Source: UBA3206 sp964548855
GTDB lineage: Bacteria > Bacillota_I > Bacilli_A > Acholeplasmatales > Anaeroplasmataceae
Reading direction: 5' to 3'
Assembly: GCA_964548855.1 (NCBI GenBank)
Contig: CAZJSR010000017.1
Location: 1-39,583 of the forward strand
DNA length: 39,583 bases
Positions within the stretch are counted from its first letter, which is position 1. The number at the start of each line of letters is the position of its first letter. Below the pieces are notes generated by a model that worked only from the letters and a program-made list of their open reading frames with translations, searched no databases and was not told the origin of the DNA. Positions 17,151-25,588 of the stretch are shown here, piece after piece. The position numbers and the translations under genes were made by a program.

Positions 17151-17366
17151 TTATTTAACATATGCGTTTGTACGAGCTTCGATATATAAATCAATATCAT
17201 TGATAATATATTTATGTCCCGTAGTGTATAATACCTCGTAAAAAGTATCAAGGTAGTCAAACACTTTATGCTTTTCAAATAACTCCTGGGTCATAATCCC
17301 TGTCATACCTTTTTTTGCTTTATACATTTCAAAGCAAAAGGTTTTGAATTGTAATGTTTTACTCAT
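17151..17366 (-). CDS. DUF3791-type small protein
   Basis: 71 residues from the ATG at 17366, with GGAGG seven bases upstream inside the last codons of the preceding gene. The pattern LFEKHKVFDYLDTFYEVLYT then TGHKYIINDIDLYIEAR matches the family's VFDYI...FYDVLHTTG..YIV.DID. Gene spacing to the previous frame is one base, so the two are coupled. In other gut genomes DUF3791 proteins sit in clusters of short genes with DUF3990 proteins and are suspected toxin-antitoxin-like modules. No DUF3990 partner is intact here. Function unknown. Confidence 0.65.
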   Translation of the reverse strand: MSKTLQFKTFCFEMYKAKKGMTGIMTQELFEKHKVFDYLDTFYEVLYTTGHKYIINDIDLYIEARTNAYVK

Positions 17367-17367
17367 A

Positions 17368-17601
17368 CTATACCTCCGGAAATTCCAAATTCCCATTCAT
17401 TTCTCTATCGAACAATTCAACAATCATTTCAGAACTATACTGCCACACTTTCGTATATTCTTTTTCAAGTGCTTTGTAAAGTTCAGATTTATGAAACATT
17501 GACATAGCCTTATCTTCGTCTAATCTATACTTCTCCATTATCTTGCAAATTATATCAGGAGTCATCATAGCCATTAAAACTGAAAATCTATCTTTATTCA
17601 T
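17368..17601 (-). CDS. Small helical partner of the DUF3791-type gene
   Basis: 77 residues, largely helical and acidic. The segment CKIMEKYRLDEDKAMSMFHK and EKEYTKVWQYSSEMIVELFD resembles the other short protein commonly found beside DUF3791 genes (pattern: ...SMF..S..Y..L..E.T..W..S....). Its ATGAATAA start overlaps the stop of an upstream remnant, and its own stop is one base before the next start. The tight packing indicates one mRNA. No catalytic motif is visible. It could be an antitoxin or adaptor; that is inference from context only. Confidence 0.6.
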   Translation of the reverse strand: MNKDRFSVLMAMMTPDIICKIMEKYRLDEDKAMSMFHKSELYKALEKEYTKVWQYSSEMIVELFDREMNGNLEFPEV

Positions 17602-17778
17602 TTATTTTTCCACTTGATATTCGTACAATTGCACCCATCGCAATACTTTTTGAAAAATAATCAACATTATCTAGATCAATAAATGCCACATCAAATTGAT
17701 AAGATATCACGTATTTTCAAATCCTATTTGTAAGTTTTTAATAACACCAGCACCTACATTCCTTTTGGTATATTCATT
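17594..17778 (-). pseudogene. Frameshifted remnant upstream of the DUF3791 cassette
   Basis: Two adjoining frames look coding. The first (17707-17778) reads NEYTKRNVGAGVIKNLQIGF and stops at TGA 17707-17709. The second (17594-17710) reads ISYQFDVAFIDLDNVDYFSK then SIAMGAIVRISSG, ending in the ATGAATAA overlap with the 77-residue gene. Together they look like the C-terminal part of a larger protein, interrupted by a frameshift near 17710 and lacking its N-terminus. I do not recognise the family. It was probably the first gene of the cassette, lost by decay next to xylA. Confidence 0.4.
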
Positions 17779-17806
17779 TTTTTACAATAACTGGTATTTT
17801 TAAAAC

Positions 17807-19117
17807 TTACTTATAAATATATTGATTTACAATAGCTTCTAACATTTCTTGTCTTCCTGACTCATTTTTAATTTTATCATGACTCATTGCATATGAAGCA
17901 AGTTCTTCAAAGTCAGTATCATTTGATACAATTTTAGCACCAATTCCTTCATCGTATGAACGATATCTATTATCCTTAAAATCCTCAAGTACTCTATCTT
18001 CATAAAGTTTTGCCGCAACTTTTAATCCTTTTGCGAAGGTATCCATACCTGCAATATAAGACATTACAATATCACTAGATTCAAAAGAAGCTCTTCTTAC
18101 CTTTGCGTCAAAGTTTAATCCACCACTATGTAGTCCACCATTTAAAATAACTTCATACATAGCCATAGTAGCATCATAGACATTTGTAGGGAACTGATCA
18201 GTATCCCATCCTAATAATACATCTCCTTGGTTTGCATCTATTGATCCAAGTGCATTATTAATACGAGCCATATTAAGTTCATGTTGGAATGTATGTTGAG
18301 CTAGTGTAGCATGATTAGCTTCAACATTTATCTTAAAATCATTTTCTAAATTATACTTTCTTAAGAATCCTAATACTGTTTGTGTATCAAAATCATATTG
18401 ATGTTTAGTTGGCTCTTTTGGTTTAGGTTCAATTAATAATTGACCAGTAAATCCAATTTTTTTTGCATAATTACGAGCCATAGTAAAGAATCTTGCGGCA
18501 TTATCAAGTTCTAGGTCTGTTTTAGTATTAAGAAGAGTTTCATAACCTTCTCTACCACCCCAGAACACATAATTTTCTCCACCTAATTTTTTAGTAATTT
18601 CCATTGCTTTTTTCACACAAGCTGCGCTATACGCAAACACATCTGCATTACAAGATGTAGAAGCCCCGTGCATAAAACGTCTATTACCAAACATATTAGT
18701 AGTACCCCATAAGCACTTAATATTAGTTTCCTTCATTTTTTCTAAAATATAATCAGATATTTCATCTAGTACTTTATGGAATTCTTCTAAAGAATCACAT
18801 TCGTAGGCAATATCTACATCATGGAAACAAAAATATTCTATGCCAAGTTTTTGCATAAGTTCAAACCCTGCATCAACCTTATTTTTTGCCATTTGCATTT
18901 TGTCATCTTCTGTCCATGTTCTACTTGATGTACTTTCTCCAAATTGATCTTGTCCAGTTTGTCCTAAAGTATGCCACCAACTCATCGCAAAACGTAGATA
19001 ATCCTTCATTTTCACACCAAGTACAACTTCTTCACTATTATATTGCTTAAAAGCTAATGGATTTTTAGATTCAGGTCCTTCATACTTAATTTTTTCACAA
19101 TCAAAATATTTCTTCAT
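17807..19117 (-). CDS. xylA: Xylose isomerase
   Basis: Converts D-xylose to D-xylulose; metal-dependent TIM-barrel enzyme, cytoplasmic. 436 residues, the longer class II type. Visible marks: FCFHDVDIAYE (catalytic His region, about 98), VFWGGREGYETL (about 185), IEPKPKEPTKHQYDFD (metal-binding Glu and active-site Lys, about 230), NVEANHATLAQHTFQHEL (about 265) and DANQGDVLLGWDTDQFPT (about 295-312). AAAGGA within the end of xylB serves as its ribosome site, and the gap to xylB is one base, so xylB-xylA is a coupled operon with xylB first. No XylR or xylose transporter is in the window. Confidence 0.97.
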   Translation of the reverse strand: MKKYFDCEKIKYEGPESKNPLAFKQYNSEEVVLGVKMKDYLRFAMSWWHTLGQTGQDQFGESTSSRTWTEDDKMQMAKNKVDAGFELMQKLGIEYFCFHDVDIAYECDSLEEFHKVLDEISDYILEKMKETNIKCLWGTTNMFGNRRFMHGASTSCNADVFAYSAACVKKAMEITKKLGGENYVFWGGREGYETLLNTKTDLELDNAARFFTMARNYAKKIGFTGQLLIEPKPKEPTKHQYDFDTQTVLGFLRKYNLENDFKINVEANHATLAQHTFQHELNMARINNALGSIDANQGDVLLGWDTDQFPTNVYDATMAMYEVILNGGLHSGGLNFDAKVRRASFESSDIVMSYIAGMDTFAKGLKVAAKLYEDRVLEDFKDNRYRSYDEGIGAKIVSNDTDFEELASYAMSHDKIKNESGRQEMLEAIVNQYIYK

Positions 19118-19118
19118 A

Positions 19119-20615
19119 CTATTTTATCCTTTCTGTCATTTCATAAATTATTTTATTTTGTATGTAACATTGTTTATAAATTTCATAATATTTATTGTAT
19201 ATTAAAACATCTTCTTTATTAGGTTCATAAGTCTCAACTATTCTTATAATACTATCACAGGCATCTTTAACAGACTTATATTCACCACCTGCAGTCATTG
19301 CTAGAATCGCGACACCAAGTGCAGGTCCTTCACTTACATTAATCTTTGATATATTATTATTTAACATAGAAGCTAATATACTACACCATTTAGGATTTTT
19401 AGCCCCTCCTCCGCTTACAAGAACTTTATTAATATCTTGATTAATCAAGTTATAACAATCCTTCATAGAATAACTAATTCCCTCAATAACACTACGAGTC
19501 ATACAATCCTTAGTTGTCGTACTTCTAAGCCCTATAAAAGAACCAGTTGCGATTGTATTTAAATGAGGAGTCCTCTCCCCTAAAATATAAGGCAGATAAA
19601 TAAGTCCATTACATCCTGAACTTACATATTCTATATTTCTTGTCATATAGTCATAAACATCAACATTTAATTTAGATGCTTCTAATATTAAATCCTTACA
19701 TAGATTTTCTTTATACCACTTTAATGAATTTCCACAACCATTAGTAACACCCATAATATGATAAGTATTTTTTACCGCATGGTGAAAATACTGAATATTT
19801 GGATTTGTTAGTTCTAAATCTTTAAGTGGAGAAAATACAACTCCACTTGAACCAAGAGATATACTCACATCACCTTCTAATACAATCCCATTTCCAATAG
19901 CCCCTGCAGCTTGATCTCCTGCACCACCTACTACAAATGTATTAGAACTAAGGAGTGTCTTTCCTTTTTTTAAATATCCTGTGATTTCATTTGATTCACA
20001 TAATTTTGGTAAAGTTTCTTCTTTAATATCAAAATAATCTAATATTTCTTTACTCCAACATTCATTTTTCAAATCCATCATTTGCATTCCTGATGCATCA
20101 CTATATTCTGTTTTAAACTCACCAGTAAGGATATACCTAATATAATCTTTAGGTAACATTATCTTATCTATTCTATCAAATATTTCAGGTTCATTATTTT
20201 TAATCCATAAAAGTTTTGCAAGTGTAAAAGCTGGCATTGGATAATTTCCTGTTATTTGTCTTATTTTTTCACTACCAAATTTTTCAATTTCATGTACCTC
20301 ATTTGTTGTTCTATTATCGCACCATATAATAGAATTATAAAGTATATTATCATTCTTATCTAATATTACAAGTCCATGCATTTGCCCTGATAAGCCAATT
20401 CCTTTAATATCCTCTTTACATGCGCATAATGAAACATCATTAAGTGCATTAATTGATGCGTTTAACCAATCAAGAGGATTTTGTTCTGCATAACCATTTT
20501 TAGGTACTATTATATTGTATTCATAACTGCTTTTTTTAATAACATTCCCCTTTGAATCAAACAAAACAGCTTTAGTAGCTGAAGTACCTATATCAACACC
20601 TATATAATAATTCAA
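19119..20615 (-). CDS. xylB: Xylulokinase
   Basis: FGGY-family kinase phosphorylating D-xylulose to xylulose 5-phosphate for the pentose phosphate pathway. Two ATPase-fold domains: VDIGTSATKAVLFD at the N-terminus, GLSGQMHGLVILD (about 75), DYIRYILTGEF, GAGDQAAGAIGNG (about 225-240) and VSGGGAKNPKW (about 395). I take TTG at 20613-20615 as start because GGAGAAG lies 7-11 bases upstream and MNYYIGVDIG is the usual N-terminus; a GTG at 20624 is too close to that site. Promoter: TATAAT upstream near 20650 with a weak -35. Full length at 498 residues. Confidence 0.93.
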   Translation of the reverse strand: MNYYIGVDIGTSATKAVLFDSKGNVIKKSSYEYNIIVPKNGYAEQNPLDWLNASINALNDVSLCACKEDIKGIGLSGQMHGLVILDKNDNILYNSIIWCDNRTTNEVHEIEKFGSEKIRQITGNYPMPAFTLAKLLWIKNNEPEIFDRIDKIMLPKDYIRYILTGEFKTEYSDASGMQMMDLKNECWSKEILDYFDIKEETLPKLCESNEITGYLKKGKTLLSSNTFVVGGAGDQAAGAIGNGIVLEGDVSISLGSSGVVFSPLKDLELTNPNIQYFHHAVKNTYHIMGVTNGCGNSLKWYKENLCKDLILEASKLNVDVYDYMTRNIEYVSSGCNGLIYLPYILGERTPHLNTIATGSFIGLRSTTTKDCMTRSVIEGISYSMKDCYNLINQDINKVLVSGGGAKNPKWCSILASMLNNNISKINVSEGPALGVAILAMTAGGEYKSVKDACDSIIRIVETYEPNKEDVLIYNKYYEIYKQCYIQNKIIYEMTERIK

Positions 20616-20655
20616 TTTTATCACTTCTCCATCGCATAATATATTTTATTATAAC

Positions 20656-20683
20656 AAAAAATAAAGAGAGATAAAATCTCTCT
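20656..20683 (-). terminator. Terminator after the ymcA-like gene
   Basis: AGAGAGAT (20665-20672), loop AAA, ATCTCTCT (20676-20683), then TTTATTTTTT on minus. It separates the miaB-ymcA pair from xylBA; the xyl -10 lies just beyond it. Confidence 0.8.
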
Positions 20684-20708
20684 ATAAATTTAACATACAA
20701 TAGTTATA

Positions 20709-21050
20709 TTATTGAATATTTTTGTTTATTTCAGATGCCATAATATTAGTAATATTTTTAAGTAAACAATATGCTTCTTCAAGTAAATCTAAATATTCAT
20801 CTACAAAAGGAATATCAGATATTTCTTCTTTTATTTTATCAATTTCTAAAGAATATTCTAAAGCTGCATTTTTCTTTTTATAATAATCTGAATTTACCTT
20901 CATTTTTTGAAGGAGTTTTAATTTATTAAATTTTTCAAGAATTAAAGAATTATTATCAATTATATCCTCAAGTTCATGTAATCTTTTAATTGATGGTAAT
21001 TCATTAATTAAAGAAATCAATTCTTCTTTAATCTCATCTAAATTATTCAA
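20709..21050 (-). CDS. YlbF/YmcA-family protein
   Basis: 113-residue helical protein of the Com_YlbF fold (FNKLKLLQKMKVNSDYYKKK; IPFVDEYLDLLEEAYCLLKN). It starts with TTG 21050, which has GGAGAAAAGG upstream, and overlaps the miaB end by 8 bp. In Bacillus ymcA (ricA) directly follows miaB, and YmcA, YlbF and YaaT form a complex that directs RNase Y processing; RNase Y is encoded 3 kb away here. The Bacillus complex carries iron-sulfur clusters held by cysteines near the C-termini. This protein ends before such a tail and has a single Cys, so it may not bind a cluster by itself. Confidence 0.75.
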   Translation of the reverse strand: MNNLDEIKEELISLINELPSIKRLHELEDIIDNNSLILEKFNKLKLLQKMKVNSDYYKKKNAALEYSLEIDKIKEEISDIPFVDEYLDLLEEAYCLLKNITNIMASEINKNIQ

Positions 21051-22476
21051 CCTTTTCTCCTATAATAAACCAAGTTTTAGCTTCAGTAACTTTTACATCA
21101 ATAATTTGTCCAATTAATGAATCATCATTTGATTTAAAATGACATAATTTATTATGTTCAGTATATCCACACATCATATCTTCACCATTTTTACTATGAC
21201 CATCAACTAATACCTTAACAGTCTTATCAACAAATCTTTGATTTCCTTCAAGATAATATTGATTAACTAGCGTATTTAATCTTTGAAGACGTTCTTCTTT
21301 TTCACTAACAGGAGTTAAATCTTCCATTTTAGCTGCAGGTGTTCCTTCTCTAGGAGAGAATATAAATGTATATGCACCCTCGTATTTAACATTATTAACA
21401 AGTTTTAATGTATTTAAAAATTGTTCTTCTGTTTCATTAGGGAATCCTACAATAATATCTGTTGTAATAGATATACCAGGAACTCTTTCTTTTAATTTAG
21501 TGATTATATCCATATATTGTTCATATGTATATTTACGATTCATTTTTTTAAGAATTTCATTATCTCCTGATTGCACAGGTAAATGAAGACTTGGCATTAC
21601 TGATTTACAATTAGCCATTGCGTTAATTGTTTTATCATCAAAATCACGTGGATGGCTTGTTGTATAACGAATTCTTTTTATACCCGTTTTATCAAGATCT
21701 ACTAATAAATCTCCAAAAGTATAATCTCCTTCTAAATCTTTTCCATACGCATTTACATTTTGACCTAATAAAGTTATTTCTTTATATCCTTCTTTTACAA
21801 GAGAATTAACTTCATTAATAATATCTTCCTTAGCACGGCTTCTTTCTTTACCTCTTGTGTAAGGTACAATACAATAAGTACAGAATTCATCACATCCGTA
21901 CATTATATTTACCCAAGCTTTATGTTTAGAAGCTCTTACCTTAGGTGCATCTTCTAAAATATTTCCTTGAGTAGACAATACTTCAATAACTTTACTTTTT
22001 GACATATATGCTTCATATAATAATTTTGGAAGATTTCCAATATTATGAGTACCGAAAACCAAATCAATATGTGGATATGATTCCATAATCTTATTTGTCG
22101 CTTTTTCCTCTTGTGGCATACATCCAGAAATTCCAATAATCATATTAGGATTTTCTCTTTTAACACCCTTTAAAAGTCCTAAAACACCCCAAATACGATT
22201 TTCAGCATTTTCTCTTATAGCGCATGTATTAAGAATAACAACATCAGCATTATATTCTTCTTTTGATAATGTATAACCTAATTGTTCTAAAATTCCACAC
22301 ATAACTTCGCTATCAGCTTCATTTCCTTGACAACCATATGTGAAAACATGATATGTTTTTCCATTACCAATTCCTTTATATTTATCTAGTAAACTATACG
22401 CAACTCTTAAAGTTTCCGCTTTTTTTCTATCTCTTGCTTCCTTTAAATTAGGAATACTTAATTTTATTTTTTTCAT
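21043..22476 (-). CDS. miaB: tRNA-2-methylthio-N6-dimethylallyladenosine synthase
   Basis: Radical SAM methylthiotransferase converting i6A37 to ms2i6A37 in tRNAs reading UNN codons. 477 residues from the ATG at 22476 (GGTGAG upstream); the open frame runs 16 codons further without a ribosome site. UPF0004 domain with the three auxiliary-cluster cysteines in TYGCQGNEADSE (about 47), NTCAIRENAENRIWG (about 83) and GISGCMPQE (about 117). Radical SAM cysteines in YGCDEFCTYCIVPYTRG (about 190-200). C-terminal TRAM domain. Canonical MiaB has GCQMN; here it is GCQGN. A weak promoter lies upstream and ymcA follows with overlap. Confidence 0.95.
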   Translation of the reverse strand: MKKIKLSIPNLKEARDRKKAETLRVAYSLLDKYKGIGNGKTYHVFTYGCQGNEADSEVMCGILEQLGYTLSKEEYNADVVILNTCAIRENAENRIWGVLGLLKGVKRENPNMIIGISGCMPQEEKATNKIMESYPHIDLVFGTHNIGNLPKLLYEAYMSKSKVIEVLSTQGNILEDAPKVRASKHKAWVNIMYGCDEFCTYCIVPYTRGKERSRAKEDIINEVNSLVKEGYKEITLLGQNVNAYGKDLEGDYTFGDLLVDLDKTGIKRIRYTTSHPRDFDDKTINAMANCKSVMPSLHLPVQSGDNEILKKMNRKYTYEQYMDIITKLKERVPGISITTDIIVGFPNETEEQFLNTLKLVNNVKYEGAYTFIFSPREGTPAAKMEDLTPVSEKEERLQRLNTLVNQYYLEGNQRFVDKTVKVLVDGHSKNGEDMMCGYTEHNKLCHFKSNDDSLIGQIIDVKVTEAKTWFIIGEKVE

Positions 22477-22492
22477 AATCTCACCATTTATG

Positions 22493-22521
22493 ATTATAAT
22501 ATAAAATAATAAAAAATACAA
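22493..22521 (-). promoter_or_regulatory. miaB promoter
   Basis: On minus: TTGTAT (22516-22521), 17-bp spacer, TATAAT (22493-22498). It lies between the spoVS terminator and miaB. Confidence 0.6.
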
Positions 22522-22525
22522 CAAA

Positions 22526-22551
22526 ACAAAAAAGATGGAGAAAACTCCATC
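22526..22551 (-). terminator. spoVS terminator
   Basis: GATGGAG (22534-22540), loop AAAA, CTCCATC (22545-22551), then six U and TTTTG on minus. It overlaps the spoVS stop. Confidence 0.9.
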
Positions 22552-22810
22552 AAATTGTCTTTACTAAGAGCTTTATAGCAGTTCTTTCTTCCCCATCAAT
22601 CATAATATCAGAGAAGGCAGGTATAACATTTAAATCCTGTCCCATAGGCGCAACATATCCTCTTGCGATACATATAGCCTTAATGGCTTGATTAAGTGCA
22701 CCTGCACCTACTGCCTGAATTTCAACTAAATTCTTTGATTTAAATAAATTTGCAAGGGCTCCCGCAACACTTGCTGGTTTTGATTTACTTGATACTTTTA
22801 ATATTTCCAT
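22550..22810 (-). CDS. spoVS: Stage V sporulation protein S
   Basis: 86 residues from the ATG at 22810, with AAAGGAGAG upstream; the frame extends 19 codons more without support. Highly conserved small Alba-fold-like protein: MEILKVSSKSKPASVAGALA, VGAGALNQAIKAICIARGYV and a C-terminal EERTAIKLLVK. In Bacillus it is needed for late sporulation and septation control and probably binds nucleic acid. It lies 50 bp after ymdB and in the conserved rny-ymdB-spoVS order. SpoVS also occurs in some non-sporulating bacteria, so it does not prove sporulation. Confidence 0.96.
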   Translation of the reverse strand: MEILKVSSKSKPASVAGALANLFKSKNLVEIQAVGAGALNQAIKAICIARGYVAPMGQDLNVIPAFSDIMIDGEERTAIKLLVKTI

Positions 22811-22859
22811 ATATACTCTCCTTTGGTAAAATATATGAAAATAATTAAAATAATATTCA

Positions 22860-23630
22860 TTATTCAATAATACGAATTCTAGAAATTGTATTTTTTATTG
22901 GATTAAAATCTAATACAACTGCGTTAAATTGGATTTTCCCAGTTTCACATACTTTAGAAGGCTCATAAACTCCACTTCTAAATCTTTCTATAATAGTATT
23001 TCTATTATCTCCTAAAACACCATCATAAGGTCCTGTCATACCTATATCTGATATATATAAAGTACCTTTAGGTAAAACTTGTTCATCAGCTGTAGGGACA
23101 TGTGTATGTGTTCCTAAAACCGCATCTACCTTCCCGTCAAAATCATATGCAAAAGCTATTTTTTCACTTGTAGCCTCTGCATGTAGGTCAACAATTATAT
23201 AGTCTGATTTATCTTTAACTTCATTATATATTTTATCCATTGTTTTAAATGGACAATCAAGAGACATATTATTCATATAAACTCTTCCTAACATATTTAC
23301 AATAGTTATAGATTTATCATTATATTTTAATGTTAAATAACCTTTTCCCATGTTTGTAGTTAAATTCGCTGGTCTTATTACTTTACTATCGTCAATATAT
23401 TCTCTAATTTGTTTTTGAGAGAATGTATGATTTCCCATAGTTATGGCAAATACACCTAACTTCATTAATCTAAGATAATGTTCTTTACTAAGTCCTCTAC
23501 CATTTGTAACATTTTCTCCATTAACTAAAACTAAGTTAATTTTATTTTCAGATTTAATTTTATTCAAACGTCTTTCAAGATATTCAAGACCTCTACTACC
23601 AAATAGGTCTCCTATATATAAAATTCTCAT
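22860..23630 (-). CDS. ymdB: YmdB-family metallophosphoesterase
   Basis: 256-residue TIGR00282/YmdB calcineurin-like phosphoesterase, 2',3'-cyclic-nucleotide active in Bacillus and involved in switching between motility and biofilm. The start is ATG 23630 after GGTGAAATTA. Motifs: YIGDLFGSRG (about 4-13), VNGENVTNGRG (about 37), MGNHTFSQ (about 68), VDLHAEATSEK (about 150) and GTHTHVPTADEQ (about 178), giving the di-metal ligands. Downstream of rny, as in Bacillus, but with a strong terminator between them, and upstream of spoVS. Cytoplasmic. Confidence 0.94.
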   Translation of the reverse strand: MRILYIGDLFGSRGLEYLERRLNKIKSENKINLVLVNGENVTNGRGLSKEHYLRLMKLGVFAITMGNHTFSQKQIREYIDDSKVIRPANLTTNMGKGYLTLKYNDKSITIVNMLGRVYMNNMSLDCPFKTMDKIYNEVKDKSDYIIVDLHAEATSEKIAFAYDFDGKVDAVLGTHTHVPTADEQVLPKGTLYISDIGMTGPYDGVLGDNRNTIIERFRSGVYEPSKVCETGKIQFNAVVLDFNPIKNTISRIRIIE

Positions 23631-23649
23631 TAATTTCACCACTCATAAC

Positions 23650-23688
23650 AAAAAAATCCATTCTATAAAATCAATTTATAAAATGGAT
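23650..23688 (-). terminator. rny terminator
   Basis: ATCCATT (23656-23662) pairs with AATGGAT (23682-23688), with an inner TATAAA/TTTATA stem, followed by a U run on minus. Confidence 0.8.
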
Positions 23689-23698
23689 AATTTTAATA

Positions 23699-25294
23699 CT
23701 ATTTAGCTGTATCAACAGCACGAGATTCTCTTATTACAGTAACCTTAATAGTTCCTGGATATGAAAGTTTCTCTTCAATTTCATCTTTGATTTTTCTAGC
23801 AATTTGAATAATCGCAAGATCATCAACTTCATCTGGTTTAACCATAACACGTACTTCACGACCTGCTTGAATCGCAAATGCTTGATCAACACCCTTAATG
23901 CTCTTTGATATTGTCTCTAAATCTTCAAGACGTTTAGTGTAATTTTCTAATGAATCACTACGCGCACCTGGTCTAGCACTAGAAAGTGCATCTGCAGCCG
24001 CAACTAAAACCGCAATAACACTCTTTGGAGCTACGTCCTCGTGGTGACTTGCAATCGCATCTATAACTTCTTTTGATTCATGATACTTTTGAGCTAATTC
24101 AACACCGATTTCTACGTGACTTCCTTCAACCTCGTGGTCTACTGCCTTTCCAATATCATGAAGTAATCCAGCTCTACGAGCTAATACTTCATTCTCACCT
24201 AACTCTGCAGCGAGCTTTCCAGCAAGGAATGCAGTTTCAAGTGAATGATTTAAAACATTTTGTCCAAATGATGTACGATAATATAATCTACCAACTAAAC
24301 GTACTAAATCTGGATGAAGTTTACCAATACCAGCTTTAAATACAGCTTCTTCACCACGTTCACGAATATCCATTTCAATTTCATTTTTACAACGCTCAAC
24401 AACTTCTTCAATTCTTGCAGGGTGGATTCTTCCATCACTTACAAGCATTTCTAAAGATTTCTTCGCAATTTCTCTACGAACAGGGTCAAAACTTGATAAA
24501 ACTACTGCATCAGGAGTATCATCAATTATCAAATCTACTCCTGTAAGAGTTTCAATAGCCTTAATATTACGACCTTCACGACCAATAATACGACCTTTCA
24601 TTTCATCTGCTGGCAATGAAACAACACTTACTGTTGATTCAGAAACCGTTTCTCCAGCATATTTTTGTATCGCAACAGATAAAACATTTTTAGCTTTATT
24701 TCTAACCTCTAGCTTAGCTTTTTCTTCTTCTTCCTTAATATATGTCGCAATCTCAACTGATAAATCCTCTCTAACTCGATTCATTACAATTTTAGATGCT
24801 TCTTCCTTTGAAAGACCAGAAATTTCTGTAAGCTTCATTTCTTGTTGCTTTAATACTTCCTCTACCTTGTTATTTAGTTGTTCTAATTCAATTTTCTTTT
24901 CATCTAACTTTGATTCTTTTACATTTAAAATTTCTTCACGACGATCTAAATTTGAACTACGTCTATCTAAAGAATCTTCACGTTGATTGATCTTAGATTC
25001 AAGTTCAACAACAACGCTTTTACGCTCTCTAATATCCTTTTCAGCATCTTGCTTTAAAATGAATATCTCTTGTTTTGTTTCAGCAATTGATTCTTTTTTT
25101 ATGCGGTCAGCTTCTGTTTTTGCATTTTCAATTAATTGATCAGCTGTTTCTTTTCCTTGAAGAAAGGAATTTTCATCTGCTTTGGCTTTAAGCTTTCTAC
25201 CAATAAATGCACCAGCTACTCCACCGATAGCTAAACAACAAATAGAAGAAACAATGATTCCTATTACTAAACTAATAGTAGATACTAGGAACAT
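23699..25294 (-). CDS. rny: Ribonuclease Y
   Basis: Membrane-anchored endoribonuclease that starts bulk mRNA decay. 531 residues. N-terminal transmembrane segment (about 4-28), long charged coiled coil (about 35-205), KH domain with GRIIGREGRNIKAIETLTGV (about 232-252), HD domain with LLHDIGKAVDHE (about 371-382; His-Asp metal pair) and ASHHED. The C-terminal part is typical. GGAGG lies 8 bases before the ATG and a near-consensus promoter lies upstream. The YmcA-like protein encoded nearby belongs to a complex that guides this enzyme in Bacillus. Confidence 0.97.
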   Translation of the reverse strand: MFLVSTISLVIGIIVSSICCLAIGGVAGAFIGRKLKAKADENSFLQGKETADQLIENAKTEADRIKKESIAETKQEIFILKQDAEKDIRERKSVVVELESKINQREDSLDRRSSNLDRREEILNVKESKLDEKKIELEQLNNKVEEVLKQQEMKLTEISGLSKEEASKIVMNRVREDLSVEIATYIKEEEEKAKLEVRNKAKNVLSVAIQKYAGETVSESTVSVVSLPADEMKGRIIGREGRNIKAIETLTGVDLIIDDTPDAVVLSSFDPVRREIAKKSLEMLVSDGRIHPARIEEVVERCKNEIEMDIRERGEEAVFKAGIGKLHPDLVRLVGRLYYRTSFGQNVLNHSLETAFLAGKLAAELGENEVLARRAGLLHDIGKAVDHEVEGSHVEIGVELAQKYHESKEVIDAIASHHEDVAPKSVIAVLVAAADALSSARPGARSDSLENYTKRLEDLETISKSIKGVDQAFAIQAGREVRVMVKPDEVDDLAIIQIARKIKDEIEEKLSYPGTIKVTVIRESRAVDTAK

Positions 25295-25384
25295 GTTTAC
25301 ACCTCCACTTTTGTTTATTTATTTTTCAAATATAATTTATAATGAATGTATTTATACTAAAAATTACATTTAAAATCTATTTGA

Positions 25385-25413
25385 ATTATACATTATAAAA
25401 GCGTTTTAGTCAA
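25385..25413 (-). promoter_or_regulatory. rny promoter
   Basis: On minus: TTGACT (25408-25413), 17-bp spacer, TATAAT (25385-25390), leaving a leader of about 85 bases. Confidence 0.85.
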
Positions 25414-25469
25414 TGTAAATGACCATTTTTTTAGTTACATATTAATATTTTTTCATATATACTATATAA

Positions 25470-25553
25470 GAAAAGTTCATGGTAGTCTATTATCAGGTTA
25501 TTCTTAAATTTTGTTTTTTTAAAGAAAATCAACACCTGAATTTGTTTTTTTTA
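25470..25553 (+). ncRNA. Candidate small RNA, plus strand
   Basis: In the gap between rny and the glycosyltransferase gene, plus strand has TTACAT (25435-25440), a 17-bp spacer and TATACT (25458-25463). A hairpin follows with outer stem TCAGGT (25493-25498)/ACCTGA (25534-25539) and inner TTCTT (25501-25505)/AAGAA (25522-25526). It ends in a U-rich tail (25543-25552). Promoter, structure and terminator-like tail in this order suggest an unlinked RNA of about 85 nt. No known RNA family was recognised, and the A+T richness makes chance possible. Confidence 0.3.
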
Positions 25554-25577
25554 TAAAAAAAGGGAAACAAAGTCCCG
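25554..25577 (-). terminator. Terminator of the GT2 gene
   Basis: A short GGGA/TCCC stem (25562-25576) is followed on minus by seven U (25554-25560). The stem is weak, but the position just after the stop fits. Confidence 0.55.
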
Positions 25578-25588
25578 TTTTTCAATCA

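Noticed and set aside
24073..24339. 88-codon plus-strand frame opposite rny
   Set aside because: It lies entirely antisense to the conserved HD and KH region of rny and has no ribosome site or protein-like composition.
22860..25294. rny and ymdB as one strict operon
   Set aside because: A good terminator (23650-23688) separates them, so cotranscription would need read-through.
25480..25558. 25-codon protein frame (ATG GTA GTC...) in the candidate small RNA
   Set aside because: No ribosome site, and the frame runs through the stem and U tail; composition is that of random A+T-rich DNA.
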